From assembly GCA_033557685.1 (NCBI GenBank), contig JAWQRN010000485.1, positions 1-28,983 of the forward strand: DNA of 28,983 nt, written 5' to 3'. This stretch comes from Sperchopsis tessellata. Taxonomy: Eukaryota; Arthropoda; Insecta; Coleoptera; Hydrophilidae. Below are positions 19,095 through 28,983 of this stretch, piece after piece. Under the pieces are notes generated by a model. The model ran no database searches. It had not been told where the DNA came from and worked only from the letters and a program-made list of their open reading frames with translations. The position numbers and the translations under genes were made by a program. Numbering within the stretch: position 1 is the first letter of the stretch; every line of letters starts with the position of its first letter.

Positions 19095-19990
19095 TATATT
19101 ATCAATTTTGTTCGATTATCTTTTGCCATATTTCAGGCAATTTCATGAATCCGAGCCCAAACAAGTATTTTTTTGGTAAAAATCAACTGATATCATCAGC
19201 AGTGAAAGTTCTACCATTCAACGCGTTTTGAAAGTACGAAACAAATGATAGTCTGATGGTTTCTGGTCTCGTGAATATGGTGGATATGGTAACACATCCA
19301 ATCCAAGCTGCAACAATGTGTCTAGTGTTTTCATGATGAAACGCAGCACCTTTGCAATTCCCCAATTCAAGCAGCTTCTGTTTGAAGACATCTTTTAATT
19401 TATCCAGTTGGCGACAGTTCAAATCCGAATTAATGGTTTCGTTCCTTTGAAACACCACCAGACTGACAGCATAACCTTCTTTTGGTGAATATCTGTTTTT
19501 GAAGTGCTTTCAGCAGGTTCATCACGTTGTTACAGCGATTCTCTTTTCAAAGTCTGTTATCATACGTTTAAAAACAGATCGTTTTCTTCAAGAGAGAATC
19601 GCAGATGTTACTGCAGTTAGTGAGATGAATTTCTTTGAGCTCATGTGGTACCAAAATATCGAGTTTACTAACGTATCCAAGTTATTTCAAATGGTTTTCA
19701 ACGCTCGATTTGGATAGGTTAAGATTCTCAGCAATTCATCGTGACGTTAAATGCCGATTGGGTTTCGATCAAGATCTTTATTTTGTCATCTACTTCGATT
19801 GGCCTTCCTGGTGCATCTTTAACATCAAAATCTCCACACCAATTCTGACACTGCCGTTGTTTTAAGGCTCTTCACCACACACATCACATAAGTTTTTATA
19901 AGGTTGTAAAGCGTGTTTTCCTTGTCGGAAATAATACAGCAAAATATGACGAATATGTTTGATTTTCCATTTTGTAATAAACATTTGTTA
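19095..19990 (-). pseudogene. mariner transposase, near full length but inactivated
   Basis: A mariner-family transposase (paired-like DNA binding plus DD34D catalytic domain) traced over about 900 bases, close to the usual 1.04-kb ORF. On the minus strand: KHIRHILLYYFRQGKHALQ (about 19900-19965); GDFDVKDAP then RPIEVDDKIK after a frameshift (about 19775-19840); SSVENHLK (about 19690-19715); LDILVPHELKEIHLTNC (19620-19670); ITDFEKR (about 19545-19565), the first Asp region; RNETINSDLNCRQLDKLKD (19395-19452); AAFHHENTRH (about 19320-19350), where the second catalytic Asp of 'FHQDNARPH' is Glu; LDVLPYPPYS then SDYHLF in a shifted frame (about 19235-19295), retaining the third Asp; and FMKLPEIWQKIIEQN (about 19100-19147). 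At least three frameshifts and several stops. Terminal repeats not identified. Confidence 0.92.
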
Positions 19991-22750
19991 GCGAAGTAGT
20001 GTACTTTTTTAAAACAAGCTTCAACTGTCAACTGCCAAATTATATAATGAATTTACGGATTAGAATGAAGTTAGTTACAATTAGTTTTTAGCTAACCCGA
20101 TATTACTTTTGTTTCCTCGCGATAAATGCAAAAGCTTAAAAATCAGGTTACCATATTGGAAAGCAGCCCTACAAAAAAAAAACATAAAAACACTAAGTAA
20201 CAACTTAGTTCTTTTTTTAAATAGAAGAATCTGCTCCAAATATTTATTATAAAGAAATACAAATACAACCACTTAACACGGACTTTGGTACATGACTACC
20301 GTTTGTTCTGGTAGCGCCATTGGAAAGTGGATGCTTGACCGTTCGTAAAGTAAACGAATGGAATCGACGCCAAAGTGGCAGCGACACTAGTCTCACTAGC
20401 ACTCAGTGTCGCCAGCTGAGGTATGTAACTATGTAATTCAAATATTGAGATTGGCTGCCATGGCTTTCCATTGGCATCATATTGTGATACCACATACATA
20501 TATGATATTGAAATACATTTAGTCAAATAAATATTATAGTAAAAGGTAATAGATCTACAACAGGCGTAGACCTACAAACCAACTATAACACCAAAAAATA
20601 TATTGATAAAACATAAAGACTCAAATATGTATCACAAAAAGTACGAATACAGTGACTTTTTGTTTAAGACCCGAAGATTTTTTCAGATAAAATAAAATCG
20701 GTCCAGCCCTGCACCCAACCCCGGTGGGTGACATTTCTCCAGGATAGCATGAATAAATATAATATTTAAAAGCATCATAGAAATAATTTAAGGCTCAAAC
20801 ACAATGTGAAGGATCACATCTCAGTCCAAAATTGAAAAAAAAGAATCTTGATTATAACGTTATTCTACGAATTAATATTTCTCTTATATGTATAAACTCC
20901 CCACAATACAGAACATAGTCATTGTTCGAGTGGATGTATGTAATAACATCAGAATTAAAAAGGCACCGAAAAACGCAGATATGAGAAAATTGGTATTGCA
21001 GTTATTAATGTCATTTAACTTAGGTGACGAACATGCAATTATTATGATAATTTCATGGATACATAGATCATTTTTATAACAAAATCACTCTTTGAATAGT
21101 TCACTTTCAGAATATGGATCAGACTGATAAAATAATTTGATAAAAACTTTATGACGCAAACGAGTTTGCGAAATTTGCTCATATATTACATAAACCGTGA
21201 TTGGGACAACGACTTTTAAAACCAGGTTAATCCGATGGCCATACAATGATACATATTGCAAACAAATGAAATTTAATTTCATGCTAAAATTATCAATAAA
21301 AATCCGTCACAGTTGACGAAAATATTGCCATATTATTGATACGCTTTGTGTAGGCAGCAATAATGTGGAGGTCAATAAAACTGATACAACAAAAACAGAC
21401 ATAGGAAGTTAATTATTATTTACAAATAAATTGCAAAACGGATAGTGTTACGATAAAGTCTGATATTGTTTTATTTGAGTACAGAATAATTATGCATATA
21501 TTGAATCTAACACTAAAGCATTATGATTGGTTTGGAACTGCAAAAAGAGATTTGTGAATTGAAGATTCCCTGAACAAAACTACTCCAGTTTCTCATTTGT
21601 TTTTCATAATAAGCTGAACGTCGTAATTTGAACTTCATACGTATTTGCATGTGGACTACTAATATAACAGAACAATTTAGTGAAACATTTATTCAATAGT
21701 GTTGATAGTCTCATACTTCTGAGATGGCCCGAAGGGATTATATAATTCAATAGCGCCCAAAATTATACAAAAAAAACCTATTTGCATGGAAATTTTATTT
21801 TTATCTATAGCCCATAATGCTGAATGTGAGACTTCACCGACCTAACAAAACATTCCTTCTTACTTTTATTCAAGATATTTTGGGCAATTTTTAGGGTTTA
21901 TTGACTATTTACTTTCAATTATTTAGGAGTCTTGTAAGATCTCCATTGCTATTTTTTTGGCATCAATTTCTCGATACTGTTATGCATACATTAGCCACAG
22001 AGGTGGTATTGAGGTAGTGTAGTAGCATTTAGATTCGGGAGTCGCTAATTGAAGCCAGCTGAAGTGCGTTTGGGGACAGAAAAAAAAAGTTTTCCAGTAA
22101 GGTAGTTAAACTATGTATGTGTATGTGATTCAAATTACATCCAAGGTACATAACCCTATTTGAGTCCATGGCATGTCTAGTAAGTATATTATATATTGGT
22201 GTCGATAAGTAACAAAAACGAAAATAGGTCAAAGCTTAATAAACAATAAAACAAATGAAATGTAAATAAATTTGAAATATTTCCGCTTTCTACGTCAAGG
22301 AAGGAGCACACATATTCTCCTAGTTCAAACAATTGACAGTGGACTAAGTAAATAAAATTGCAAAATTAATATACCTTGCTCATAATCTCCTTTGAAGTAC
22401 TCCATTTTAACTTATTCTATGTTATATTCGTCAAGTTTTATCGTCTCTATATATAATGTCTACAAAAATTTTGTATTTGTTCGGGATCTGTATACAAGCA
22501 TACAGTAGAAAATAATTTTGACGTATCTCAATTTGTCAAACAAAAAACATTCATTTCATAGTATACTTCGTTTCTTGTGCGTAAATCTTTATATCAATGA
22601 GGAATTCTGCAGCTTTCTTAATACTTTGATTACACTGTTCAAAGTAAGGGGGAGGTTTGAAATGCTTTATACAAATAAAAACATAAATATTTAAATATTA
22701 TAAATTAATACCAAAATTTAAGTCAATAATTCTAAGTAGTGGTTTTTGTG
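19991..22750. other. AT-rich sequence, no recognised gene
   Basis: About 2.75 kb. The only stretch with noticeably different composition is 20296-20526, where a 76-codon minus ORF contains YDANGKPWQPISIF and a short inverted repeat GCGACACT/AGTGTCGC (20382-20389 with 20404-20411). A GC-richer string, CCCAACCCCGGTGGGTGAC, lies at 20713-20731. None can be assigned. Confidence 0.5.
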
Positions 22751-22754
22751 TAAA

Positions 22755-23200
22755 ATATATACCCTCCGCTCACATGAATAACGTCTTGACACCTTCGTGA
22801 CATACTTTTCACGAGCCTTTAAAAGTCTTTAGAATTAAGTAATAATGACCTAAGTTCACACCCGGTTTGTGGTACATTTGAGCGTCTTCAAACACAGCTG
22901 TTTAACGAATTGCACACATGCTCGATAGCATTAAAGTGAGGACGTAACGCAGGCCATTCAATAGTTCGAATTCCACGATCTTGTAGGAAGGTCTTATGGG
23001 ACCTTGCTTTGTCTGATAGAAATTAATGACAAACACAATCTGCAACTAAGTACTGGTCTCCATTTCGAAGTTTACAAACATGTTCGTGGGCAAAATTCAA
23101 AGTGTCGTTTGCTGCCATGATAAACGAGGTGGTCGGATGGTCTAATCTTTGTGGTCTTAAATTTGCTTCCATTAACTTATCTGATCAGAAACGTTTTAAG
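22755..23200 (-). pseudogene. Tc1-type transposase, 3' half with internal deletion (Tc1-A)
   Basis: DDE cut-and-paste transposase relic. On the minus strand: LMEANLRPQRLDHP (about 23130-23175), the 'L.EAGLR.RRP' linker; LNFAHEHV (about 23080-23105), the 'L.WAREH' box; then, after a deletion that removes the first Asp block and the central domain, DKARSHKTFLQDRGIRTIEW (about 22955-23015), whose start corresponds to 'DNARPH'. Next come IEHVCNS (about 22909-22929), with the third catalytic Glu codon at 22921-22923 kept; RRSNVPQTGCELRSLL (about 22850-22895); KSMSRRCQDVIHVSGG (about 22765-22810), the conserved 'SMPRRC.AVI.ARGG' C-terminus. Dead by deletion and stops. A GA-rich microsatellite (23281-23302) lies just 5'. 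Confidence 0.88.
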
Positions 23201-23955
23201 TATGAGAACCATTTTACTGGAAAAACCTTCACTTCCGAAAGAATTCTATCAACAGTTGTATAGAAATTGATGTCTTGCGGAGAAAGAGAGAGAGAGAGAA
23301 ATGCATGTACTTGAGTTAGCCGTTACTTCGTGAATCGTCATTAAAAGTGGTTGATAATTTAGTTTGCTTCACAGATAATTTAAGAGGGCTAATTTTGCCT
23401 TTTACAAATTCTTCATAGCCAAAATACTACGGTTAACAATTTATTTTATAACATATGGTTTTGGGTTATACAATCTAAAATCTAGTGAGAGTTGAGGGGC
23501 ATCAGTAAAGGGAATGATACTTAGAAATATATTTCATAGTTGATGCACTTGTGAATACTACTTTTGAAATGTCTTTTCATTTATATTGTTCCCAGATAAT
23601 TTATGAGAAACCTTTTTTGTTTACTATGAAGAGCTTATATTTTTATTTGTTGAAATAGGGGGCCTGTGTTCAAAAGACGACGATCTGCAACACTACCGGA
23701 GTTAAACATTAAACAGCAAGTAATGAGCTAGTATAACGTATTTGCCGTGAGATAAGTAGACCCGCCTCAGTGTCACCCAAATATCTTACGGATAAAATGT
23801 GTATAAGGTGGCATTCTCTCTTTCCGACTCATCCGATTGGGTCAATTATGCGAATACGATTTTATACCTGAGAACTCACATTTCATTTACCATCTCTCAA
23901 CAAGTATATTATAAAAATGGTGGAAATAGATAGACTATAACAATACGTGCACGCC
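23201..23955. other. Spacer with microsatellite and a possible LINE 3' tail
   Basis: A GAGAAAGAGAGAGAGAGAGA run lies at 23280-23299. A less AT-rich block at about 23660-23880 (with ACGACGATCTGCAACACTAC and AGACCCGCCTCAGTGTCACC) sits directly 3' of the RTE-like coding relic on the minus strand and could be its untranslated tail; this is inference from position only. Confidence 0.4.
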
Positions 23956-23959
23956 CTTG

Positions 23960-24590
23960 CTAATCCCTTTCAAGGTGGTCACTACCAGTAATAAATATTC
24001 TCCGGCCAATCCTGTCACTGTTAACTCCGTGCACCTTGTCATACATGTTCTTCTACTTCTTCAACTTCTACTTTTCAAAATCTCATCAACACCATCGAAA
24101 CATTTTTTCTTACATCTACCTGCTCCTCTACCACCATTCACCTCCACATATATCTGTTTTGTAACTCATTATTTCTAAATGCACAAAATAGTACAACACA
24201 CTCTTATACCTCACATCAAATAAATTCAAGCCCATGAATTTCTAACCCTATCAATTCGTCTCTTGTTGCGTGCATTTATAAGATAGTCCATACCTGTCTG
24301 CATTTATTTTCCACTTGTATGGTTTTTGTCGTACTCTCTCGTAGTGTCGTCTCACTACCATACATACATGTAAGAACCAACTCGCTATTACAGATAAGCC
24401 ACTTTTGCATCATCCTCATAGCGCCAGCTACTTTCCTAAATAGACAGAAAAAGTGTAAAATAAGAATTACACCACCCTTACCACATCTCAGCCAATATTA
24501 TCCAGATATTATAATGGTTTTACAGGTTCACAATATCAGTTCAGCAAGTTTAAAATGTGTTTATTTTAAAGTGATCAGTTTACATTAACA
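23960..24590 (-). pseudogene. RTE-like LINE, region C-terminal to the RT
   Basis: On the minus strand: GAMRMMQKWLICNSELVLTC (about 24375-24435) then MYGSETTLRESTTKTIQVEN (about 24315-24375), matching the post-RT 'YGSETW.L.....K.L...E' motif common to RTE-type and related LINE proteins. Further down, VEVNGGRGAGRCKKKCFDGV followed by DEILKSR (about 24060-24145) matches the terminal 'RGRPKKRW.DGV.EDL' motif, and VYDKVHG (about 24020-24040) fits the last 'DR..WR' element. Stops and frameshifts lie in between. The RT itself is not present upstream. Plus-strand ORFs over this region are shadows. Confidence 0.75.
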
Positions 24591-24629
24591 TAATGATGAA
24601 TTATACAACTGTATTCTAATGGTTATATT

Positions 24630-24960
24630 TAAAGCTACGCGTCGCGCTAGTCCGTCAGATGACGAAGAAACGGCTTAAACTGCTCTCACTTTCCGGTTTC
24701 CCCGGTATAAATGATGGTGGGTAGTCTCGACTCCTCTGGCGCCTACTCGACTTTTCTGGAGCGGTAACTGGGCCGATTGCTTCGCAGCACCTAATGCGAT
24801 CGAGTGAAGACTAGAATATTGTGGACGTTCAGTGGCGCAGACACTCTGTGGAAGTTTCGTAACAATATCATTTAGATTTTTGGATTTAATATATTCATAA
24901 CAATAAAATCTAAATCTTTCACTAGTAAGCTGTTTAAATCTAAGCAAATATATGACTACT
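24630..24960 (-). other. GC-richer block with a 90-codon ORF, unassigned
   Basis: About 24630-24850 is much less AT-rich than its flanks and contains a minus ORF (24675-24947) including LPQSVCATERPQYSSLHSIA. I recognise no protein family. CGTCAGATGACG at 24652-24663 is a perfect palindrome and is followed by AAGAAACGGC. The block lies 5' of the RTE-like relic on the same strand, so it could be the 5' region of a retroelement, a solo LTR piece or a host exon. Confidence 0.35.
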
Positions 24961-25119
24961 ATAGAGTATGCAAATAATAGGTTTGACTATGGCTATATAA
25001 AACGGTATGAAATTCGCAGCGTTTGCTCATTAATTTAATAAAAATTCTATTTACATATTGACACATAGAATTTCAAGTATCCATATTAACACAAATTAAC
25101 ACTTCCTGTTGGTCAGATA

Positions 25120-25452
25120 CATTTACACAAGATAGTTTGCTCATCCACTGTGACGACACGTAACTCTAAAACCGCTAGCGTTACCTCATGCTTCACAAAG
25201 GCACCAAACAATGCCGAAAGCTTTTGTTTAAAAGAACTTGACTACAAACCTTGGTTATTTGCAGTATTTTTTATGAAATGTCTATCAAAACTCTCTGGAA
25301 TACACACTTGGAAACGTTATTTACTTGAAGGGTTGAACAAAAAATATATCACACCTAACTTTACACAGATACCAGTCTACTGTGAGAGAGATTTCTTGAA
25401 TTCAGATGCTAGAAATTTTTATCATCATAAGAATACTGGCCCTGACAAATGA
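25120..25452 (+). CDS. Unrecognised open reading frame, about 100 codons
   Basis: An open frame with no ATG near its start (the first usable codon is a GTG at 25150) ending in TGA after NTGPDK. Its composition (many Lys, Asn, Phe, Leu, Cys) is what AT-rich DNA would give, but the length is above most chance ORFs here. It contains SFCLKELDYKPWLFAVFFMK and LSGIHTWKRYLLEGL. No domain recognised. It could be an internal exon, a fragment of an unplaced mobile element, or chance. Confidence 0.25.
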   Translation, partial: HLHKIVCSSTVTTRNSKTASVTSCFTKAPNNAESFCLKELDYKPWLFAVFFMKCLSKLSGIHTWKRYLLEGLNKKYITPNFTQIPVYCERDFLNSDARNFYHHKNTGPDK

Positions 25453-26264
25453 AAATATAATCGTTTAGTTTCAACAGGTACCCTATCTCACGATGCACTT
25501 TGAATGTGGCATCCAGGATGCATGAAATTATCTATAACAATCATACTTTTTACTCTTTAAACTTCACACTCTTGCAGTAAATGAGCTAAATTCCGGTACA
25601 ATTAAAATACTTTTATCCTAATTTATAAATTGAAAAACGACGGACCAAGAAATTACCCCTTGGGTACACTATATGAACACTCAGCCCCTCTATAAATTTA
25701 TAGATTGTAGTTTTTAATGACTGTATGCTCCCTTATAAACAAGACCTGATCAGATCTACGTTAGAACCAAAATCCAACAAAGACTCCAAAATATAAATTA
25801 CACCTCCGCGGAACGATGGACTCGTCTGTCGTTTAAACAACTGTTTGTTATAGAGGGTTCAGTTATTATTATAAATTACTCCAAATTTGATTATCTACAT
25901 GGGAATCTCGGTTATCTTCAAGGATAGAACGTAGGCTTACATTCTGCACTTTTTCTATTCTTGGGGACAAAAATAATGCATGGACGAAACTGATATATAC
26001 GGGAAAAATTGAAATTTGTTTTTCCAAAATTTGTAAACCGGAAAATTGGGATATTCAAAATTTGATTTTTCTTTAACCCGAGCAGGTATTTACAACTATT
26101 TATTCAAAGGTTTTAGAACTCTGTTTTTGTAAAGTCAATTAAAAAATTTGAGAATTGTCCAAAGAAACAAAAATATGATATTTTCATGTTTTATTATCAT
26201 TTAATTTATTACTCTCAGTTGTTTAGTGAGTATCTCACTGAAATTTTATACTGATTTTACGCAA
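25453..26264. other. AT-rich sequence, no gene recognised
   Basis: A slightly GC-richer phrase (CCGCGGAACGATGGACTCG, 25806-25824) stands out but has no identifiable content. The rest is unremarkable. Confidence 0.5.
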
Positions 26265-26269
26265 ATATG

Positions 26270-27170
26270 GATGTTAATGGACGACATTAGCGCTATTTAT
26301 CTGAAAATGAATGTCTAGCTCTTCATGAAAAATGTTTACATTGCTCAACGTGTCGATGAAACCCAACACACAATTGCCCAAGTACTGCAGTGATTTTACA
26401 AAATTGATAATCATGCTAGAAGATGAGGGCACGGGCGCAGAGGGATAAATACACCCATCCAAGATCGTTTTTAAGACTACAAACGCTTAGACAGGATTTT
26501 TTTAAGAGTACTTCGTTTAAAAATCAGTTCATACAGATACATAATGTGAAACTTAGTCACGTTACCAATAGGCAAAGGTTAAGAGAAAACAATTTGTTAC
26601 TATACAGAGCAACAACAGGACATCTGTCGACTGCACAGCATCGCAGAGCTCATCGTGAGTTTACTCGTGAACATTTTCAGGAGGAACCTGAATGGAGTGT
26701 TCTTTACTGATGAGTCTAGGTTTAGTCTCAATACCAATGATAGGCGAATGAGAGTTTACAGATGTCCATGTGAGCATTATATTCAGCGTAACATTGTGAG
26801 AACGGTTAGTTTTAGCAGAGGATCAGTCATTGTTTGGGGTGGTATCAATTTGAAAGCACGTACAGTACTGACAGCCATTGATAAGGGGAATTTAACTGAA
26901 GAGAGGTACATAACCATCATCGTTGAACTACATGCTATTCCATTTGCTCCATTTATTGGTGAGAATTTCATACCAATGCACGACAATGCGAGACCGCATA
27001 CTGGTAGAGCTGTTAATTGTCGGAAAGTACAGGATGTGGAACTGTGTCGTATTGAACTGACCCTCACTTAAACCCCATTCAGTATATATGGAACAATATG
27101 GAAAGATAGATTAGAGTCCTGCAGTAGCCCGCAATTACTCGAAATGAGCTGAGAGAGAGAGAGAGAGATT
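26270..27170 (+). pseudogene. Tc1-type transposase, near full length but broken (Tc1-B)
   Basis: A Tc1 transposase traced over about 900 bases (family about 340 residues). The N-terminal helix-turn-helix region starts MDVNGRH, stop, RYLSENE (26268-26312), then QHTIAQVLQ (about 26365-26395). The linker and second DNA-binding part lies in the ORF 26423-26710, ending EFTREHFQEEPEWSVLY. After a frameshift, the ORF 26655-27071 carries FFTDESRFSLN (about 26700-26730), the first Asp; RCPCEHYIQRNIVRTVSFSR (26764-26820); SVIVWGGINLKARTV (26824-26868); FIPMHDNARPHTGRAV (about 26966-27015), the second Asp. A further frameshift leads to DPHLNPIQYIWNNMER (about 27059-27106), where the third catalytic acid (Glu in PIEHIW) is Gln. 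It then degrades into a GA microsatellite at 27151-27167. Confidence 0.93.
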
Positions 27171-28940
27171 GGTTTGGGAGGCTACTGATAAAAATAAAAT
27201 AACAACTTTCATGAAAATCGCTAGTTTTCTGATGTTTTTGAAAATAAATGTTAATTTATTTTTCTATTTTGTCATTTTCTTATACATACCTTCAAAAATT
27301 TCATCTTTTAAATACCAAAATTTACTTTACATCTTCAAATTAATTCTTTTGATCCATTTTGTAACAATTTTTACTGTGATTGCAAAAATGTACCACACAT
27401 GCACAACGTTTTGAAATTATGACTACATAATACCCATTTATATTTTTCAGTAGATCTAAGATAATTGTGAATAAGTTATAGTGTGCGTTGACGAATACAT
27501 TCATTTTCAAAGTCTAATTAAAAATATAAAAATTAGTATAACTCAAATATAAATGCAACAATCATCTGTCAGGTATATCTCCAGAAATACTCGTAGCCAC
27601 TGACTGAATTAAATTTTGTATACCTTATCATTATGGTTATTCAGAATCTCCTAGCAGACAATGCGAAAAACTTAATACTTATTTATAATGGATTGTTATT
27701 TTACAATTTGAAATGAACAAATCATAATTATAACCGTTTTCGTAACTTTTATAAGATATTTCGTGTATCGTTTGGAGTCCTAATATTAAAATTTTTACTA
27801 TGTGTTGATATATTCTTGAAATCACTATGAAACAGGATAGAAAATGGCACAACACAAACAGTAGTTCTTATTTAAAGAAAAAAATAACTTGATGTCCCAT
27901 AAAAAAAACGAAATGTTATGAGTAAATTTTATTATTTTAGAAACATACGAAACAAAAAGTTGCTCTGCATGAAATGGGTTCACAGATGTTAACAATTCTA
28001 AAAAATAATGTTTTCTTTTTGTTTGGTATTTTTCAAATACGAGTGAAAGCAGACAAATGTTTTCAATTGATTATTATTGTGGATAAGACTACGCAAATGT
28101 GCCAAATTTAAACTTACCCTATATATCTTAAGATAACCAAGATCCCCATGTAGAGAATTGAATTAGACACCTGTACAATAAACATTATCAGTTTAGATTG
28201 TAAATCGATAAACGCTATTCACCTACAACCTGTTGTAAGATATACTGAGAATGTTGCTGGTCATTTCGATCATTCAATTTGAAGGTAATATGCAAATTGA
28301 TTTGTTCGTGTTGAATATCAGTCCAGAGAAAATTATGATATTAAGAACTATCTTAGTTATTTGCTTCAAAATTAATTACAACGTAGTTGACAAGTAAACC
28401 AAGGCTTTATAAACTTTTTAAAAAGGTTAATTGCCATAAAAGAAATTTATGTGTGTCTTAGCCGATGTTGACCTTGATGAACTAAAGTACCATGTGATAT
28501 AATCTAGTAGCTCCTTCATGAAGCTCATGTTTAATAAAAATTCTACTTATAACATTCGCTGTGCTTAATCTTGATTTTACAGTCCAACTGCAAACAAGTA
28601 TTCCTATTGTTAAGTTGACTAAAGAGCATCTAAATCATTTTGTACATACAAAATATATTTGCTTACTTTAACAATCTTAAAATTGTTTTAACCTTTATTT
28701 ATTTCTCGCATTTTACGGGGCCTATTTTTGTATGTTATCTATATAAAAGAAAATACAAGTAATACAACGCTATTCTTTTCTACATAAAACATTATAAGCC
28801 GATACATTTTTCTCATTTTCTCCTATTGCCTTATATTCTACTCTTGTATCTTTTTGATCTATATAATTTTTTACCTTTGTACAATTTTACAAGTAATTGC
28901 TATACAATTTATACTAAAGTAGGTATTAGGAGGGCTAAAG
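27171..28940. other. AT-rich sequence, no gene recognised
   Basis: About 1.8 kb with one 81-codon hydrophobic, Phe/Ile-rich ORF (27169-27414) of the kind expected from T-rich DNA. No repeats shared with the rest of the window were seen. The expected Tc1-B 3' terminal repeat was not identified. Confidence 0.5.
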
Positions 28941-28946
28941 GGCTTT

Positions 28947-28983
28947 CCCCCTCTCTCTCTATATATATATACATATATATATA
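28947..28983. repeat. CT then TA microsatellite at right edge
   Basis: A CCCCTCTCTCTCT run passes directly into alternating TA to the window end, where it is cut. Confidence 0.9.

Noticed and set aside
19499..19865. Plus-strand ORFs of 72 and 76 codons
   Set aside because: They lie antisense to mariner coding sequence and are shadow frames.
20549..20573. ATCTACAACAGGCGTAGACC and a similar inverted string at 28222-28242 as a repeat pair
   Set aside because: The match is short and interrupted, and flanks do not align; not supportable as a repeat.
23957..24588. Plus-strand ORFs of 73 and 89 codons
   Set aside because: They are antisense to the RTE-like C-terminal relic read on the minus strand.
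24652..24674. CGTCAGATGACGAAGAAACGG as a possible hammerhead core
   Set aside because: The core would read CAGAUGA rather than CUGANGA and there is no room for stem II; the palindrome alone explains the appearance.
27169..27414. 81-codon hydrophobic ORF as a membrane protein
   Set aside because: Phe/Ile/Leu richness is expected from T-rich DNA, and there is no start context or homology.

Overview
The window looks like intergenic DNA from an AT-rich, transposon-dense arthropod genome, most likely an insect. The evidence is a strongly AT-rich base composition, no operon layout or bacterial ribosome-binding sites, and relics of at least eight classes of eukaryotic mobile element. They include Penelope-like elements (PLEs), RTE-type and Jockey/CR1-type LINEs, piggyBac, hAT, Tc1, mariner, Harbinger and a Crypton-type tyrosine recombinase. 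I see no intact gene, no host gene, no rRNA or complete tRNA, and no CRISPR array. Family assignments come from reading conserved protein boxes by eye in broken frames. The taxonomic guess is an inference.

Left part (1-5.2 kb): a SINE-like fragment lies at the edge. It is followed by a degraded minus-strand PLE (PLE-1) with RT and GIY-YIG domains, whose upstream end is joined to an inverted copy of its own 3' end. Next come a decayed plus-strand piggyBac transposase and a second minus-strand PLE (PLE-2). PLE-2 has a readable YVDD catalytic box and an upstream pseudo-LTR carrying a stem-loop module and a 34-bp minisatellite.

Middle (5.2-17.2 kb): a BED-finger hAT transposase relic runs plus-strand at 7.3-8.7 kb. 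It ends at an inverted-repeat structure made from the pseudo-LTR of a third PLE family. A solo copy of the PLE-2 pseudo-LTR lies at 9.2-9.45 kb. Two RTE-like reverse transcriptase fragments abut at 11.7-12.5 kb. A minus-strand Jockey/CR1-like LINE at 13.55-14.46 kb carries a tandem duplication inside its RT. A minus-strand Crypton-type tyrosine recombinase relic at 15.8-17.0 kb sits between inverted repeats arranged in an unusual crossed order.

Right part (17.2-29 kb): a second copy of the third-family PLE pseudo-LTR (18.2 kb), a Harbinger N-terminal fragment (18.5-18.8 kb), a near full-length but dead mariner (19.1-20.0 kb, minus), a Tc1 3' half (22.8-23.2 kb, minus), an RTE-like LINE C-terminal region (24.0-24.6 kb, minus), an unexplained GC-richer block (24.6-24.95 kb), an unrecognised ORF (25.1-25.45 kb) and a second Tc1 (26.3-27.2 kb, plus). 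The remaining sequence is AT-rich with nothing I can identify. The window ends in CT/TA microsatellite.

The most interesting signal is the recurring PLE terminal module. Five or six copies from three families share a stem-loop followed by GACGAAACG, resembling the hammerhead ribozymes known from PLEs but with divergent core bases. The second is the Crypton-type locus with its crossed flanking repeats.
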